In this document: piece by piece, positions 7,646-16,257 of the stretch
Position numbering within the stretch: position 1 is the first letter of the stretch
Layout: each line of letters opens with the position of its first letter
Source: an uncultured Prevotella sp.
GTDB lineage: Bacteria; Bacteroidota; Bacteroidia; Bacteroidales; Bacteroidaceae
Length of the DNA: 64,000 nucleotides
Reading direction: 5' to 3'
Assembly (NCBI GenBank): GCA_946403845.1
Contig: CAMJBL010000005.1
Location: 1 to 64,000 of the forward strand
Translations under genes and position numbers: made by a program
The notes under the pieces: model-generated
Database searches by the model: none
What the model was told of the DNA's origin: nothing
Seen by the model: the letters and a program-made list of their open reading frames with translations, nothing else

Positions 7646-8958
7646 AAGGCAGCTATTTTTACAAGGTTATCAATTTCTTCCTTCGTACGCTTCTCCGTCA
7701 CCGCAAAGAGGAACCCCTCTTCCACCATGACACCACCTAAGAAACCGGCTTCGATGAAACGCTGGTAAAGTGTCTGGGCATCGCCATCGTACTTCACATA
7801 GAACTCATTGAAGAAGGGTTTATCGAAAGCCAACTTAAAACGACCTGTCTTCAATAGTTCATCGCAGAGATAGTGTGCACCTGCATAGGATAACTGGGCT
7901 GCCTCTTTCATGCCTTGCTTACCCATCAAGGAGAGATAGATGGTTACAAAGAGCGCCATCAGACTCTGGTTCGAACAGATATTCGACGTAGCCTTCTGGC
8001 GACGGATATGCTGTTCGCGCGCCTGAAGGGTGAGCACAAAGGCCCTTTGATCGCGATTGTCCTTCGTCATTCCCACAATACGTCCAGGCATCTTACGGAT
8101 CAGTTTCTCTGTACAGCACATATAGCCCACATATGGGCCACCAAATTGCATGGGGATACCCAGACTCTGCCCATCGCCCACAGCGATGTCAGCCCCCCAC
8201 TCGCCTGGCGTCTTCAGCACGGCAAGATCAGCAGCGACACTATCCATCACAAAGAGCGCCTTCTGCTCATGACAGGCATCAGCAAAACCTGTGAAATCCT
8301 CAATAATACCATAGATATTTGGTTGTTGCACAATGACTCCTGCATAGCCTCCCTCAGCAAGTCTGGCTTTTACATCATCGAGACTGGTACAACCGTCACG
8401 GATCGGCAACACCTCGAGTTCGATACCTTGATGCAGGGCATAGGTTTTCAGCACCTCAAAGGTATTGGGATTCAGACAACCTGACACCAACACTTTATTG
8501 ACTTTCTTACCTGCGGCCACAGCCATCATCATGGCTTCTGCACAGGCTGTTGTACCATCATACATCGAGGCATTCGAGATGTCCATTCCCGTCAGTTCAG
8601 CCATCATGCTTTGGTACTCAAAGATATAGTGCAACGTGCCTTGCGAGATTTCTGCCTGATAGGGGGTATAAGAAGTCAGAAACTCTGAGCGCTGCAGCAG
8701 ACTGGGAATGACAGAAGGTGTATAGTGGTCGTAAACGCCTAAACCCGCAAAGCATGTCAGTTGCTTATTCTCCGAGCCAAGCTTTTCAAAAACCTGTCGC
8801 ACCTCCATCTCGCTGGCTCCCAGAGGAATGTCATAGTCACCTTTGAAACGGATGCTCTCTGGAATCTGGGCATAGAGCTCGTCGAGACTGTTCACCCCCA
8901 CCTTCTCCAGCATGGCCTTCAGATCATCCGCCGTATGGGGAAAATATTTATAATTCAT
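7642..8958 (-). CDS. gcvPA: Glycine dehydrogenase (decarboxylating) subunit 1
   Basis: A 438-residue partner half of the split P-protein. It begins [17 protein letters not shown], and shows [42 protein letters not shown] and the downstream [12 protein letters not shown] typical of GcvPA. It lacks the PLP lysine, as expected, since that is in GcvPB. It lies 12 bp after gcvH and overlaps gcvPB by 4 bp (ATGA). Length is normal. Confidence 0.95.
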   Translation of the reverse strand: MNYKYFPHTADDLKAMLEKVGVNSLDELYAQIPESIRFKGDYDIPLGASEMEVRQVFEKLGSENKQLTCFAGLGVYDHYTPSVIPSLLQRSEFLTSYTPYQAEISQGTLHYIFEYQSMMAELTGMDISNASMYDGTTACAEAMMMAVAAGKKVNKVLVSGCLNPNTFEVLKTYALHQGIELEVLPIRDGCTSLDDVKARLAEGGYAGVIVQQPNIYGIIEDFTGFADACHEQKALFVMDSVAADLAVLKTPGEWGADIAVGDGQSLGIPMQFGGPYVGYMCCTEKLIRKMPGRIVGMTKDNRDQRAFVLTLQAREQHIRRQKATSNICSNQSLMALFVTIYLSLMGKQGMKEAAQLSYAGAHYLCDELLKTGRFKLAFDKPFFNEFYVKYDGDAQTLYQRFIEAGFLGGVMVEEGFLFAVTEKRTKEEIDNLVKIAAL

Positions 8959-8970
8959 ATCAACTATAAA

Positions 8971-9351
8971 CTATTTCTCGCAAAAAGCCTCATAGGCAGC
9001 GGCATCCATCAGATTGTCAAGATCCGACTTGTCAGAAAGTTCCACCTTGATAATCCAGTTCTCAAAAGCATCCTGATTGATAAGTTCTGGGGTATCCTCG
9101 AGAGCTTCGTTGATCTCAACGACTGTACCACTGACAGGAGAAATCAGGTCTGAGGCAGCCTTCACGCTCTCCACTGCACCAAACTCCTCGCCTGCTGTTA
9201 CTTCATCATCCACTTCCGGCATATCGACATAAACCACGTTACCCAATGCATTCTGAGCATAGTCTGTGATTCCTACGAATCCAAAATCACCTTCTACTCT
9301 TACAAATTCATGCGACTCCGAGTAGTAGAGTCCTTCAATTACCTTTGCCAT
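8971..9351 (-). CDS. gcvH: Glycine cleavage system H protein
   Basis: A 126-residue lipoyl carrier of the glycine cleavage system. The lipoylated Lys64 is in GAVESVKAASDL, followed by SPVSGTVVEINE. The start MAKVIEGLYYSESHEFV fits the family. It lies 5 bp after gcvT and 12 bp before gcvPA. It is the substrate for the lipoate ligase at the head of the operon and is reoxidised by the lpd product at its end. Confidence 0.95.
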   Translation of the reverse strand: MAKVIEGLYYSESHEFVRVEGDFGFVGITDYAQNALGNVVYVDMPEVDDEVTAGEEFGAVESVKAASDLISPVSGTVVEINEALEDTPELINQDAFENWIIKVELSDKSDLDNLMDAAAYEAFCEK

Positions 9352-9356
9352 GTTAT

Positions 9357-10496
9357 TTATTGTTTGTAGTTTTTATGATAGAATTGTTTCTTGACAACTT
9401 TCCCAGGGAAGACTTTCTTCCGAATCTGAATCTGAACCTCAGTATCGAGTTTTGCATACTGCGCATCAATAAGGGCCATACATACACTCTTGTCAACAGA
9501 AAGAGCATGATAACCCGTTGTCACCTCGCCAATGGGTTCGCCCTCCATGTTGAGAACAGTATAACCATGACGGGGAATGGCCTTGTCGAAGAGCTCAATA
9601 CCCACAAGTTTTTTCGCAGGCCCCTCTGCCTTCTGCTTTGCAAGGGCATCCTTGCCAATAAACTCTGGCTTATCCAATTTCACGAACATGCCCAAGCCCG
9701 CCATGATAGGCGTGATATCCGCAGACAGTTCATCGCCATAGAGAGGGAGTCCCACCTCGAATCGCAGCGTGTCACGACAGCCCAAACCACAAGCCTGTAC
9801 ACCAGCTGCAATCAGTTTGTCCCAGCAGTCACGGATGAAGTCGTGGGAGCCATAGATTTCGAAACCGTCCTCACCCGTATAGCCTGTGCGCGAGATGATG
9901 ATCTCAAGAGGTGAGAGGTGAGAGGTGAGAGGTAAGAGAATTGTTTTGCAAGTGTAGAAATTCAATTCCTTACATGCCAAGCCCAGAACACGCTCTACCA
10001 CATCCTCTGCCTCTGGACCCTGCACAGCAATCTGCCCGTAAAAGTCGGAGCGGTTCTGCAGGTCGATGTCAAAGCCCGCTGCATGCTCTTGCATCCAGGC
10101 CCAATCCTTGTCGATATTGGAGGCGTTAATCACGAGGAAGAAATCGTTCTCGCCCATCTTATACACCAGGAGATCATCGACCGTTCCACCATTTTCATAA
10201 CACATCATGCCATAATAGATCTTCCCCACAGGCGCCCCAGCGATATCATTCGTGAAGATATGCTGTACATAGCGCTCGGCATCCTTTCCTTTCACCGTCA
10301 CCTCACCCATGTGAGAGACATCAAAAAGACCCACCTCGTCGCGTACAGCCATATGCTCTGCCGTGATACCTGCATTCTTGTAAAGCAGGGGCATGTCAAA
10401 GCCACCGAACTCAACGATCGTTGCGCCCAGATTGATATGCTTGTCATAGAGACAGGTACGTTTGGTCCTCAGTTCTAATTCTTGTTTTATTGCCAT
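9357..10496 (-). CDS. gcvT: Aminomethyltransferase (glycine cleavage T protein)
   Basis: A 379-residue tetrahydrofolate-dependent enzyme that releases ammonia from the aminomethyl group on GcvH and forms 5,10-methylene-THF. The segments ALFDVSHMGE-like EVGLFDVSHMGEVTV, SRTGYTGEDGFEIY, GLGCRDTLRFEVGLPLYGDEL and GEVTTGYHALSVDKSVCMALID fit GcvT. About residues 188-197 ([12 protein letters not shown]), just before the conserved SRTGYTGEDG strand, are encoded by a 7-bp tandem array. It lies 3 bp after the lipoate ligase gene. Confidence 0.94.
   Translation of the reverse strand: MAIKQELELRTKRTCLYDKHINLGATIVEFGGFDMPLLYKNAGITAEHMAVRDEVGLFDVSHMGEVTVKGKDAERYVQHIFTNDIAGAPVGKIYYGMMCYENGGTVDDLLVYKMGENDFFLVINASNIDKDWAWMQEHAAGFDIDLQNRSDFYGQIAVQGPEAEDVVERVLGLACKELNFYTCKTILLPLTSHLSPLEIIISRTGYTGEDGFEIYGSHDFIRDCWDKLIAAGVQACGLGCRDTLRFEVGLPLYGDELSADITPIMAGLGMFVKLDKPEFIGKDALAKQKAEGPAKKLVGIELFDKAIPRHGYTVLNMEGEPIGEVTTGYHALSVDKSVCMALIDAQYAKLDTEVQIQIRKKVFPGKVVKKQFYHKNYKQ
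9907..9934 (+). repeat. 7-bp tandem array inside gcvT
   Basis: Four units AGAGGTG, AGAGGTG, AGAGGTG, AGAGGTA in exact register. In the gcvT frame it gives PLTSHLSPL, a surface-loop-like insertion before IIISRTGYTG. It is the same unit as in lpd site 1. Confidence 0.8.
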
Positions 10497-10499
10497 CGT

Positions 10500-11228
10500 T
10501 TATTGTTGTATTAAGTTGATAAATTCTTCCTTCAGATAAGTCTGCTCCAGATGTTCTATCTCTGCGACATCAGCCTGCGTCAGGACATATTCACCATCAC
10601 AGAGCGTCTCGCGGATAAAGGCCTTCAGTTCCTCTGTAGACTTCGGCTGATGATCCTCCTTGAGATAGTCTTTCAGCAAGGTGATGCGCTGACGCACACT
10701 CTGGATACCTTTTTTCTCAAGTTTTTCCTGCGCAGGAGTGATGGCGTGGAGCATGTGATCCATATTGGTATCGTAAAGCATGGTGCTATGGACTATACTC
10801 CTGCCTGAGACATGATAACAGGCCGTTCCACACACCTTCTTTTCGCCAATCATGATATCGTTATGGCTCGTTCCAGTAGCAGCAATACCAAGCTTACGAA
10901 GCACCAGCAACACCATATTCACGAATCGATTGAAGGCAAAGCCCACATTCTCCCCTGAAGTGACAAATGACCACATCAGATTATCCATATCCGCATAGAC
11001 ACAGCCTCCCCCGCTTTTCCTGCGATAGACTTTGATGCCATTCGCCTTGCAATAATCGAGGTTCACCTCGTTTTCCAACACCTGATTTCTTCCGAAGATG
11101 ACACTGGGCTCCACCTGCCACATAAAGAGGCAGTCAGGCTCGTCCAAGTGGCACGCCACATATTCCTCCATCGCCAAATAGAAAGACAGGCGACGCACTT
11201 TTTCTTCCGGTAATGAGATGTACTTCAC
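10500..11228 (-). CDS. Lipoate-protein ligase A family protein
   Basis: A 242-residue BPL/LPL-fold enzyme that attaches lipoate to GcvH. Family blocks seen are EPSVIFGRNQVLENEVN, YRRKSGGGCVYADMDNLMWS (the RRxSGGG motif binding lipoyl-AMP) and SHNDIMIGEKKVCGTACY with the catalytic Lys. It is the first gene of the gcv operon and 3 bp from gcvT, which strongly suggests GcvH as target. At 242 residues it lacks the C-terminal accessory domain of long LplA forms, so activation might need a separate protein, or it may act as an octanoyl/lipoyl transferase. The operon promoter is at 11270-11301. Confidence 0.88.
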   Translation of the reverse strand: MKYISLPEEKVRRLSFYLAMEEYVACHLDEPDCLFMWQVEPSVIFGRNQVLENEVNLDYCKANGIKVYRRKSGGGCVYADMDNLMWSFVTSGENVGFAFNRFVNMVLLVLRKLGIAATGTSHNDIMIGEKKVCGTACYHVSGRSIVHSTMLYDTNMDHMLHAITPAQEKLEKKGIQSVRQRITLLKDYLKEDHQPKSTEELKAFIRETLCDGEYVLTQADVAEIEHLEQTYLKEEFINLIQQ

Positions 11229-11269
11229 GATTTAGGCCGCAGCAATGTGATAATAATTGATTCTGACTG

Positions 11270-11301
11270 CAAAAATATGAAGTTTTTATGTAATAACCAA
11301 A
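11270..11301 (-). promoter_or_regulatory. Promoter of the lplA-gcvTH-gcvPA-gcvPB-lpd operon
   Basis: On the minus strand: TTTG (11298-11301), a 20-bp spacer, and TATTTTTG (11270-11277), about 42 bp before the lipoate ligase ATG. Exact Bacteroidota spacing. No glycine riboswitch is seen in the short leader. Confidence 0.75.
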
Positions 11302-11317
11302 TGATTTGCCTAATATT

Positions 11318-11348
11318 TTTGTGATTTCGTTTTTTTTATGTAAATTTG
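11318..11348 (+). promoter_or_regulatory. Promoter of the AsmA-like gene
   Basis: TTTG at 11318-11321, a 19-bp spacer and TAAATTTG at 11341-11348, divergent from the gcv promoter. It excludes the in-frame TTG at 11346 as a start. Confidence 0.65.
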
Positions 11349-11369
11349 TCCACAAATATTGTAAGACAT

Positions 11370-13244
11370 ATGGCAATGCTTCGTAAAGGCATACGCCTTA
11401 CCCTTAAGATATTGGGGGCCATCATAGCAATCTTGGTCTTGGCAACACTTATCATTGCCAATAGCAATTTTGTGCAGAACAAGCTCGTAAGCATTGCCAC
11501 CAATGCCCTCTCCAGGCAGCTGAATACAGAGATTGAAATCGACCATATCGGCCTGAATCTTCTGAACATGAGTGCCAGCATCGAAGGCATCCGGCTCAAG
11601 GATCAGCAGCAGCGCGACCTGCTGAAGGTGAAGAGGATCTGGGGACGCCTGCAGCCACTGGCCCTGCTAAGGAAGGAAATCCGCCTGAGGAAATGTGAGG
11701 TGGATAGTATCAATGCACAACTGATCAAGCCTGAGGACGGCCCTGCCAACTACCAATTCCTGCTGGATTCCTCCAAGAAGGACAATCGCCACCCCAAGGA
11801 CAGCACCAAGCACAGCACCTTCAAGTTCGACCTGAAGGATGCAGAGGTGAAAGGCATCCATGTCAGCTATAACGATGCCATCTACGAGATCTCACAGGCT
11901 TTCTATAACCATTGGCGAGGCGCTCATTCCATCACCATCCATCACGCAAAAACCGACTGGCAGAAGCAAACGAAGAAAGCACTCGTCAGATGGCATCTCG
12001 ATTCGGGTACGCTGACGGCGACGATTCCAGAAAACGGGAAGAAACACGTGGACATCAAAGGTCTGGAGCTGAAAAGCGACTGCGACCTGCCACGTCGTAA
12101 CTTCGGCAAGCCCCGTCATGGTGATTTCGACGACAGGCACTTTAACCTTCTGGCAGATTTTGGCATCGATATCCTTCATACTGGCAAGGACTCTGTTCAA
12201 TTAAGACTTACCAAAGGCTGTGTGAAAGATACGATAGCCGGTATCGACCTGACTGAACTGACATCCGACATCACGATCAGCGGCAAACACATCACCCTTT
12301 CCAACGCTGTTGTCCAACAGGTCACCACCCGTCTGGACATTCCCAAGGGCCACATCTATCTGCCTGACAAAAAGAAAGGCACTTCTCTGAATTATCACGC
12401 TGACACCATCAAGGGCCGCGTCATGTTGAAAGACATCTCACAGCCCTTTGCAAAGGTACTTCAAAAATTCTCAATTCCACTCAACCTCAGCGTCAATCTG
12501 AGTGGAACAAACGAAGGCATGCTTTTCAAGGATATTCACGTGAACACCGACGACAACAAGTTGACGATCAATGCGATGGGCATGCTTCGGAACCTGAGAG
12601 ACGCCCGTAAACTGGCACTCCATTTCGAGGTCTATCAGATGAAGGCGATGCCTGGCATCAAGGATAAGATCATCAATCAGTTCACAGTAAAGAAACACAT
12701 GATGTACCAGGTCTATGCCTTGGGACGCATCAGATATTCCGGCAGTTTTGATATTCTTTGGAAGAAGCAGCAGTTCAGAGGACTACTGAATACGGAGAAG
12801 GGCGATGTCAATTTCAATTTCGAACTCGATGGGAATACCAAATACCTGACGGGTAAGGTCAGCACCGACTCCCTCAGTCTTGGTGAGCTCTTCAAACTCA
12901 AGAATATCAGCGACATCGATTGTACGGCTGATTTCAAAATCGACATCTCCAAGGCTCGTACAGCCATCATGCGCAGGCAGAAAGGCGGCAAACTGCCCAT
13001 TGGCCATGTGGATGCAGACATCAGGAAAGTGGGCTATCGCACGATCCACATGAAAAATATCTTTGCCAACATCGAGAGCGACGGTGCCGTTGCCGATGGT
13101 GACGTCACCCTAAAAGGCAGTCTGACAAATCTGATTGTGCAGTTCTCATTTACCAATACCGAGGAGATGCACAAAATGAAAATAAAGCCAAAACTGAACT
13201 TCAAACACAACAAGGACAAAAAGAAGAAAGATAAGTCCAAATGA
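11370..13244 (+). CDS. AsmA/TamB-like membrane-anchored protein
   Basis: A 624-residue protein with an N-terminal membrane anchor (about residues 8-28), then a long beta-rich periplasmic part. It opens with the NKLVSIATNALSRQLNTEIEIDHIGL segment typical of AsmA/TamB-type envelope proteins, followed by repeated short strands such as GIRLKDQQ, IKGLELKS and VMLKDISQ. This family builds hydrophobic grooves for lipid transport between membranes. The protein ends in a very basic tail (about 20 residues rich in Lys). It is shorter than TamB and has no visible C-terminal DUF490 part. Start ATG 11370 follows from the promoter. It converges with panE (5-bp gap). Confidence 0.7.
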   Translation: MAMLRKGIRLTLKILGAIIAILVLATLIIANSNFVQNKLVSIATNALSRQLNTEIEIDHIGLNLLNMSASIEGIRLKDQQQRDLLKVKRIWGRLQPLALLRKEIRLRKCEVDSINAQLIKPEDGPANYQFLLDSSKKDNRHPKDSTKHSTFKFDLKDAEVKGIHVSYNDAIYEISQAFYNHWRGAHSITIHHAKTDWQKQTKKALVRWHLDSGTLTATIPENGKKHVDIKGLELKSDCDLPRRNFGKPRHGDFDDRHFNLLADFGIDILHTGKDSVQLRLTKGCVKDTIAGIDLTELTSDITISGKHITLSNAVVQQVTTRLDIPKGHIYLPDKKKGTSLNYHADTIKGRVMLKDISQPFAKVLQKFSIPLNLSVNLSGTNEGMLFKDIHVNTDDNKLTINAMGMLRNLRDARKLALHFEVYQMKAMPGIKDKIINQFTVKKHMMYQVYALGRIRYSGSFDILWKKQQFRGLLNTEKGDVNFNFELDGNTKYLTGKVSTDSLSLGELFKLKNISDIDCTADFKIDISKARTAIMRRQKGGKLPIGHVDADIRKVGYRTIHMKNIFANIESDGAVADGDVTLKGSLTNLIVQFSFTNTEEMHKMKIKPKLNFKHNKDKKKKDKSK

Positions 13245-13249
13245 CAATA

Positions 13250-14152
13250 TCATCCTTGCAGGAAGCGTAGTTCCGCTTCAAGCATTTCGAGTTTAGCCAT
13301 ACGGAAACCCGCAGCCCGCGCAATTTCTATAGGACGGGTATAGAGATAGTATATCTCCATCGGACGATGGAAGTCGAAGTCGAGTTTCATCGAAGGACTG
13401 TAAGGCGTCATCTCATCCGTCATCTGAATCATCTTCTCTACGAAAGCCTCATCAACGCCACTGACACCCAAAGCACGAGATGCTTCGACAACCTCCATCA
13501 TCAGGTCACGAATCAACTGACGTGTATGCGGATTCTTCAGCAGAAGATCGGTCTGCGTATTGAGGGTTACCGTCATCCCATTGAAGGGCATATTCCAGAC
13601 AGCCTTCTTCCAGCGCGCCTCCTCGTAGGGCACAGAAGCACAGGCAACACCTGCATCTGTAAAATCTTTTAGTATCTGATTAAACAACAACTCATCGTGA
13701 CAGGAGTAGTTGCCGAGATTGATACTACCATAACACTGATGATTGACCCTGCCTGGCTCCGTCTTCGCAGAGCAGATAAACGCCATACCTGCGACTATCT
13801 GCGTATTTGGGAACATCTGCTGTACATCAGCCTCTACCCCGATACCATTCTGAATCAGCACCACAACCGTATGCTCATGAAGCAAGGGCGGCAGCATATC
13901 AGGGAGCAAATGATTGTTGGTTGTTTTCAATCCCACAACCACCACATCACACTTCGGCATATCTTTCGTGTATTGATAGACATTGACATGCTCCAAATGG
14001 AAACTGCCATCGCAGGAATCAATCTGCATACCATGTTCCTTGACAAACTGATAATCGCTATGCGACAGAAAATGCACCTCCTGGCCTCTATGCGCCAACT
14101 TACTGCCATAATAGCCACCAATGGCGCCAACTCCGATAATTCCGTATCTCAT
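13250..14152 (-). CDS. panE: 2-Dehydropantoate 2-reductase (ketopantoate reductase)
   Basis: A 300-residue NADPH-dependent reductase of pantothenate/CoA synthesis. The Rossmann GVGAIGGYYGSKLAHRG, VVVGLKTTNNHLLPDML and VVLIQNGIGVE, the catalytic Lys block EEARWKKAVWNMPFNGMTV and the C-terminal SPSMKLDFDFHRPMEIYYL (family S-M-xx-D) are visible. It stands alone: it converges with the AsmA-like gene and is divergent from dxs. The promoter -7 box TAATTTTG lies at 14192-14199. Length is normal. Confidence 0.9.
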   Translation of the reverse strand: MRYGIIGVGAIGGYYGSKLAHRGQEVHFLSHSDYQFVKEHGMQIDSCDGSFHLEHVNVYQYTKDMPKCDVVVVGLKTTNNHLLPDMLPPLLHEHTVVVLIQNGIGVEADVQQMFPNTQIVAGMAFICSAKTEPGRVNHQCYGSINLGNYSCHDELLFNQILKDFTDAGVACASVPYEEARWKKAVWNMPFNGMTVTLNTQTDLLLKNPHTRQLIRDLMMEVVEASRALGVSGVDEAFVEKMIQMTDEMTPYSPSMKLDFDFHRPMEIYYLYTRPIEIARAAGFRMAKLEMLEAELRFLQG

Positions 14153-14191
14153 TATTTGTCTTTTATTTGCCTATTTTTTGATTTTTGCATG

Positions 14192-14199
14192 CAAAATTA
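14192..14199 (-). promoter_or_regulatory. -7 box of panE
   Basis: TAATTTTG on the minus strand, 40 bp before the panE ATG. Confidence 0.6.
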
Positions 14200-14241
14200 C
14201 AAATATTTTTTAATTTTTCTTCGTTATTCTCATTTTATTTG

Positions 14242-14249
14242 TATCTTTG
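14242..14249 (+). promoter_or_regulatory. -7 box of dxs-trkA-trkH
   Basis: TATCTTTG, 24 bp before the likely GTG start of dxs. Because it covers the TTG at 14247, translation must begin downstream. Confidence 0.65.
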
Positions 14250-14273
14250 CAGAGTTTATACAACATTTATGCT

Positions 14274-16208
14274 GTGGGACAAGAAGAATTAAGACTATTA
14301 AGCAAAATACAATATCCTAAAGACCTGCGCGAACTGAAGGTGGACGAACTGCCTGAGGTGTGTAAGGAGTTGCGACAGGACATCGTACAGGAGCTCTCCG
14401 TCAACCCTGGACATTTGGCTTCGAGTCTTGGCGTGGTTGAGATTACCGTTGCCCTTCATTATGTGTACGACACACCCGAAGACCGCATCGTATGGGATGT
14501 GGGACATCAGGCATATGGTCATAAGATCCTTACAGGACGTCGCGAGCAGTTCTGCACCAATCGCAAATTAGGTGGTATCAAACCCTTTCCCTCGCCTACT
14601 GAGAGCGAATACGACACCTTTGCCTGCGGACATGCCTCCAACTCCATCTCTGCTGCGCTGGGCATGGCAGTTGCCGCTGCATTGGAAGGCAAGGCACAAC
14701 GTCACGTAGTAGCTGTCATCGGCGATGGTGCCATGAGTGGCGGTTTGGCTTTCGAAGGACTCAACAATGTCTCCTCCTCACCCAACGACCTGCTGATTAT
14801 CCTCAACGACAACAACATGTCGATAGACCGCAGTGTGGGTGGCATGAAACAGTATCTGCTGAGTCTGAACACCAACAAGACCTATAACGCCATCAAGTTC
14901 AAGGCCACCCGTTGGCTGAACAGGAAGGGTATGATGAACGATGACCGCAAGAAAGGTATCCAACGCCTGTCGAATGCTATCAAGAGTGCCATCGCACACC
15001 AGCAGAATATCTTCGACGGCATGAACATCCGTTATTTCGGACCTTTCGATGGGCATGACATCAAAGAACTGGTGCGTATCCTCAATCAGATCAAGGATAT
15101 GAAAGGTCCTAAGTTGCTGCATCTGCATACGCAGAAAGGACACGGCTATGCCCCTGCAGAGAAGGATGTGACCACCTGGCACGCCCCAGGCAAATTCGAT
15201 CCGGAGACGGGCGAACGAATCGTAAACAAGGACCCCAACAAACCCCAGAAATACCAGGATGTGTTTGGCCATACGCTTTTGGAACTGGCCCAGCAGAATC
15301 CTAAGATTGTCGGCGTGACGCCAGCCATGCCCAGTGGCTGTTCGATGAACATCATGATGAAGGAGATGCCTGAGCGCACCTTCGATGTCGGCATTGCTGA
15401 AGGACATGCGGTGACCTTCTCTGGCGGTATGGCGAAAGATGGATTATTGCCCTTCTGCAATATCTACAGTGCTTTTTCCCAGCGTGCCTTCGACAATATC
15501 ATCCACGATGTGGCCTTACTCAACCTGCATGTGGTCTTCTGTTTCGACCGTGCCGGACTGGTGGGCGAAGACGGAGCCACCCATCATGGCGCCTTCGACC
15601 TCGCTGCCCTGCGTCCCATTCCGAATCTGACCATCTCGTCGCCTATGGACGAGCATGAGTTGCGCAGACTGATGTATACCGCCCAACTCCCTGACAAAGG
15701 ACCGTTTGTCATCCGTTATCCGCGTGGAGGCGGTGTGCTTGTCGACTGGCGTTGTCCGCTTGAAGAGATCAAGGTCGGCACAGGCCGAAAATTACACGAC
15801 GGCAGTGATGTGGCGGTGCTGAGCATCGGCCCCATCGGCAATAACGTCACAGAGGCCATCGAAGAATTAACTAGCCTATCTAGCCAGACTAGTGAGGCTA
15901 GTCAGGCTAGCCCGGCTAGCACCCCCAGCGTCGCCCATTACGACATGCGTTTCCTCAAGCCCATCGACGAGACCATCCTGCTGGAAGTGGCTGAGAAGTT
16001 CAAGCGCATCGTCACCGTCGAGAACGGCGTTAAGACAGGCGGCCTTGGCTCTGCCGTCATAGAATGGATGAGCGATCACGGCTACCATCCGGAAATCATC
16101 CGCCTCGGCTTGCCAGATACCCAGTTTGTGGAGCATGGCACCGTAGCCGAACTCCAGCATATCGTAGGTCTTGACAAAGAAGCTATCATTCAGGCCATTA
16201 AAGGCTAA
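14274..16208 (+). CDS. dxs: 1-Deoxy-D-xylulose-5-phosphate synthase
   Basis: A 644-residue thiamine-diphosphate enzyme, first step of the MEP isoprenoid pathway (pyruvate + glyceraldehyde 3-phosphate). [13 protein letters not shown], the TPP/Mg site [24 protein letters not shown], and the second half with [15 protein letters not shown] and [18 protein letters not shown] are diagnostic. No ATG lies in frame upstream, so a GTG at 14274 is the best start; the TTG at 14247 is inside the promoter. Residues about 533-551 ([16 protein letters not shown]) are encoded by six perfect 9-bp CTAG-phased repeats, sitting before the conserved DMRFLKPID strand. First gene of dxs-trkA-trkH. Confidence 0.92.
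   Translation: MGQEELRLLSKIQYPKDLRELKVDELPEVCKELRQDIVQELSVNPGHLASSLGVVEITVALHYVYDTPEDRIVWDVGHQAYGHKILTGRREQFCTNRKLGGIKPFPSPTESEYDTFACGHASNSISAALGMAVAAALEGKAQRHVVAVIGDGAMSGGLAFEGLNNVSSSPNDLLIILNDNNMSIDRSVGGMKQYLLSLNTNKTYNAIKFKATRWLNRKGMMNDDRKKGIQRLSNAIKSAIAHQQNIFDGMNIRYFGPFDGHDIKELVRILNQIKDMKGPKLLHLHTQKGHGYAPAEKDVTTWHAPGKFDPETGERIVNKDPNKPQKYQDVFGHTLLELAQQNPKIVGVTPAMPSGCSMNIMMKEMPERTFDVGIAEGHAVTFSGGMAKDGLLPFCNIYSAFSQRAFDNIIHDVALLNLHVVFCFDRAGLVGEDGATHHGAFDLAALRPIPNLTISSPMDEHELRRLMYTAQLPDKGPFVIRYPRGGGVLVDWRCPLEEIKVGTGRKLHDGSDVAVLSIGPIGNNVTEAIEELTSLSSQTSEASQASPASTPSVAHYDMRFLKPIDETILLEVAEKFKRIVTVENGVKTGGLGSAVIEWMSDHGYHPEIIRLGLPDTQFVEHGTVAELQHIVGLDKEAIIQAIKG
15871..15924 (+). repeat. 9-bp CTAG-phased array inside dxs
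   Basis: CTAG occurs six times at 15871, 15880, 15889, 15898, 15907 and 15916, exactly 9 bp apart. The remaining 5 bases of each unit vary. The in-frame period gives a Ser/Ala/Thr-rich insertion. Very similar units lie between obgE and adk at 40767-40815. Confidence 0.85.
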
Positions 16209-16217
16209 AGTAATCAT

Positions 16218-16257
16218 AAAGCTCAAAGTTCAAAGTTCAAAGTTCAAAGTACAAAGC
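16218..16257 (+). repeat. 7-bp tandem array between dxs and trkA
   Basis: AAAGCTC, three AAAGTTC, AAAGTAC and a partial AAAG. The array fills the gap from 10 bp after the dxs stop to the trkA ATG, so it takes the place of the trkA ribosome-binding region. Confidence 0.85.

Noticed and set aside
16171..16257. N-terminal extension of trkA through the repeat array
   Set aside because: The extension is translated heptamer repeat and overlaps the dxs end; the TrkA family begins at the ATG at 16258.
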